Shown piece by piece: positions 5,692 through 6,667 of a DNA stretch of 6,667 nucleotides. Below the pieces are notes generated by a model that saw nothing but the letters and a program-made list of their open reading frames with translations, was not told where the DNA came from and searched no databases. Within the stretch, counting starts at the first letter, position 1. Each line of letters starts with the position of its first letter. Origin of the DNA: Prevotellaceae bacterium (lineage in GTDB: Bacteria > Bacteroidota > Bacteroidia > Bacteroidales > UBA932). The stretch is taken from the NCBI GenBank assembly GCA_031273485.1, contig JAISRS010000425.1, positions 1 to 6,667 of the forward strand, written 5' to 3'. The position numbers and the translations under genes are program-made.

Positions 5692-6591
5692 ATGGATAAT
5701 CGTCGTAATTTTATCAAAAAAGTTGGATTAGCAGGAGCCTTAATGTCTGTCGGCAGTTTTTCCTTGCCTTCGTGCGAGGCAAAAGATAAAAAAAGCAAAT
5801 TGCCTCTAAAACTGTCTTTTCAGGAGGGTATCCCCCCCGGAAAGTCGTTGAACGAGAAGTTTGACTATATGGAAAAACTTGGCGTCGTTGGTTTTGAACC
5901 CGGAGGAGGTAACTTAGCCGGTCGTGTTCAGGAAATAAAAGATGCATTAAAAGGCAGAAACATCAAAGTCTCCGCAATATGCGCAGGCTTTGGCGGATGG
6001 TTATTAGCCGATAATCCTGATGAAAAACAAAAATGTATTGATTCAACCAAGACAATTCTCGCAGCAGCAGGAGAACTCGGTTCCGTAGGCATGATTCTTG
6101 TTCCGGCATTCAACCACCAGAAATCTTTCCCGCATACGCAGGCAACAAGAGATCAGTTAGTGGCTGATTTAAAAGAACTCGGAGCTTATGCCAACGAGCA
6201 TAAAACTCAAATCATTCTTGAACCTCTAAACAGACGGGAGGCTTTTTATCTGCGCTTAGTAGCCGATGCGGCTGCTTTATGCAAAGATGTCGATTCGCCC
6301 GGCGTTAGATGTTTGGGAGATTTTTGGCACATGACCTGGGAGGAGACTTCGGACAGAGGAGCGTTTATTTCTGCCGGCAAATATCTGACTCATGTTCATA
6401 TAGCGAGCCGCAAACGTCGTCTGATGCCCGGAGAAGATGGCGAAGCCGATAATTATGTCGATGGCTTTAAAGGTTTAAAAGAAATTAATTATCAAGGTTT
6501 TGTTTCGTTCGAGTGCGGCACTAAAGGCAACAGAGAAGAAACTGTGCCGGCAGCTGTTAAACTCCTCAAAGAACAATGGGAACAAGCCTGA
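5692..6591 (+). CDS. Xylose-isomerase-like TIM-barrel protein (sugar isomerase/epimerase family), Tat-exported lipoprotein
   Basis: This 299-residue protein has the AP endonuclease 2 / xylose-isomerase-like TIM-barrel fold seen in sugar isomerases, epimerases and related lyases. The N-terminus, NRRNFIKKVGLAGAL (3-17), is a twin-arginine signal, and LPSC with C28 is a lipobox, so the mature protein should be lipid-anchored outside the cytoplasm. The barrel starts near residue 38. A typical metal-binding set is visible: E177 in ILEPLNR, D210 and H213 in GDFWHM, H234 and H236 in THVHIAS, and E274 in FECG. The E177, D210, H236, E274 quartet matches the pattern of the tagatose epimerase branch. 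It follows the oxidoreductase gene by 32 bases and precedes the unit's terminator, so it is probably its working partner, acting on the oxidised sugar by isomerisation, epimerisation or elimination. The reaction and substrate are not shown by the sequence. The fold and metal site are well supported. Confidence 0.88.
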   Translation: MDNRRNFIKKVGLAGALMSVGSFSLPSCEAKDKKSKLPLKLSFQEGIPPGKSLNEKFDYMEKLGVVGFEPGGGNLAGRVQEIKDALKGRNIKVSAICAGFGGWLLADNPDEKQKCIDSTKTILAAAGELGSVGMILVPAFNHQKSFPHTQATRDQLVADLKELGAYANEHKTQIILEPLNRREAFYLRLVADAAALCKDVDSPGVRCLGDFWHMTWEETSDRGAFISAGKYLTHVHIASRKRRLMPGEDGEADNYVDGFKGLKEINYQGFVSFECGTKGNREETVPAAVKLLKEQWEQA

Positions 6592-6632
6592 CAGTTACTT
6601 TTTCATAAATTTTAAAAATTTAATATGCAAAG

Positions 6633-6667
6633 GACACAAAGAGATTTTTCTTTTTGTGTCTTTTCTT
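6633..6667 (+). terminator. Rho-independent terminator of the gpmA-to-epimerase unit
   Basis: GACACAAAGAG (6633-6643) pairs with CTTTTTGTGTC (6650-6660) in an 11-pair stem with one G-U pair around a six-base loop, and is followed at once by TTTTCTT at the window end. It starts 41 bases after the stop codon of the epimerase-like gene. This is the only convincing terminator on the plus strand. None is seen between gpmA and this point, supporting a single four-gene transcript. Confidence 0.8.

Noticed and set aside
6625..6667. A possible start of another gene at the ATG at 6625
   Set aside because: The frame runs directly through the terminator stem and T-run and has no upstream signal.

Overview
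The window looks like a chromosomal segment of a member of the Bacteroidota, most likely order Bacteroidales. The evidence is two good matches to the Bacteroides-type promoter (TTTG or TTG near -33, TAnnTTTG near -7), A-rich leaders without clear Shine-Dalgarno sequences, protein sequences that read like Bacteroidales versions of their families, and Tat-signal lipoproteins of the Gfo/Idh/MocA and xylose-isomerase-like types. No tRNA, rRNA, transposase or CRISPR locus was seen.

Layout. Bases 1-63 (minus strand) hold the first 21 codons of purB (adenylosuccinate lyase), cut by the window edge, with its own promoter at 87-119. A long non-coding stretch follows (64-1310, about 1.25 kb) between the divergent genes purB and a TraB/GumN-family gene. 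It is rich in repeats. At 255-422 there is an old, diverged AT-rich repeat with a CTTCGG mark every 42 or 63 bases. At 641-720 there are a GC-rich hairpin and a nearly perfect AT palindrome. At 728-1153 there is an array of ten 42-base units (one of 41), each carrying a 22-base palindrome. The outer arms of the palindrome are constant. Its core occurs in three versions, each with matching changes on both sides. This array is the most unusual thing in the window.

The plus-strand genes follow. A secreted or lipid-anchored TraB/GumN protein (1311-2273) stands alone. After a 182-base gap with a strong promoter (2377-2408) come four genes in one direction: gpmA (phosphoglycerate mutase), leuB (3-isopropylmalate dehydrogenase, 3 bases after gpmA), a Tat-exported Gfo/Idh/MocA oxidoreductase (30 bases later) and a Tat-exported TIM-barrel sugar isomerase/epimerase-like protein (32 bases later). 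A rho-independent terminator at 6633-6667 closes the unit.

How the genes fit together. gpmA (glycolysis) and leuB (leucine synthesis) are cytoplasmic core metabolism. The last two genes form a plausible functional pair: an NAD(P)-dependent sugar oxidoreductase and a metal-dependent sugar isomerase/epimerase or lyase-like partner, both with twin-arginine signals and a lipobox cysteine. This suggests oxidation and rearrangement of a sugar or glycoside in the periplasm. The substrate cannot be read from the sequence.
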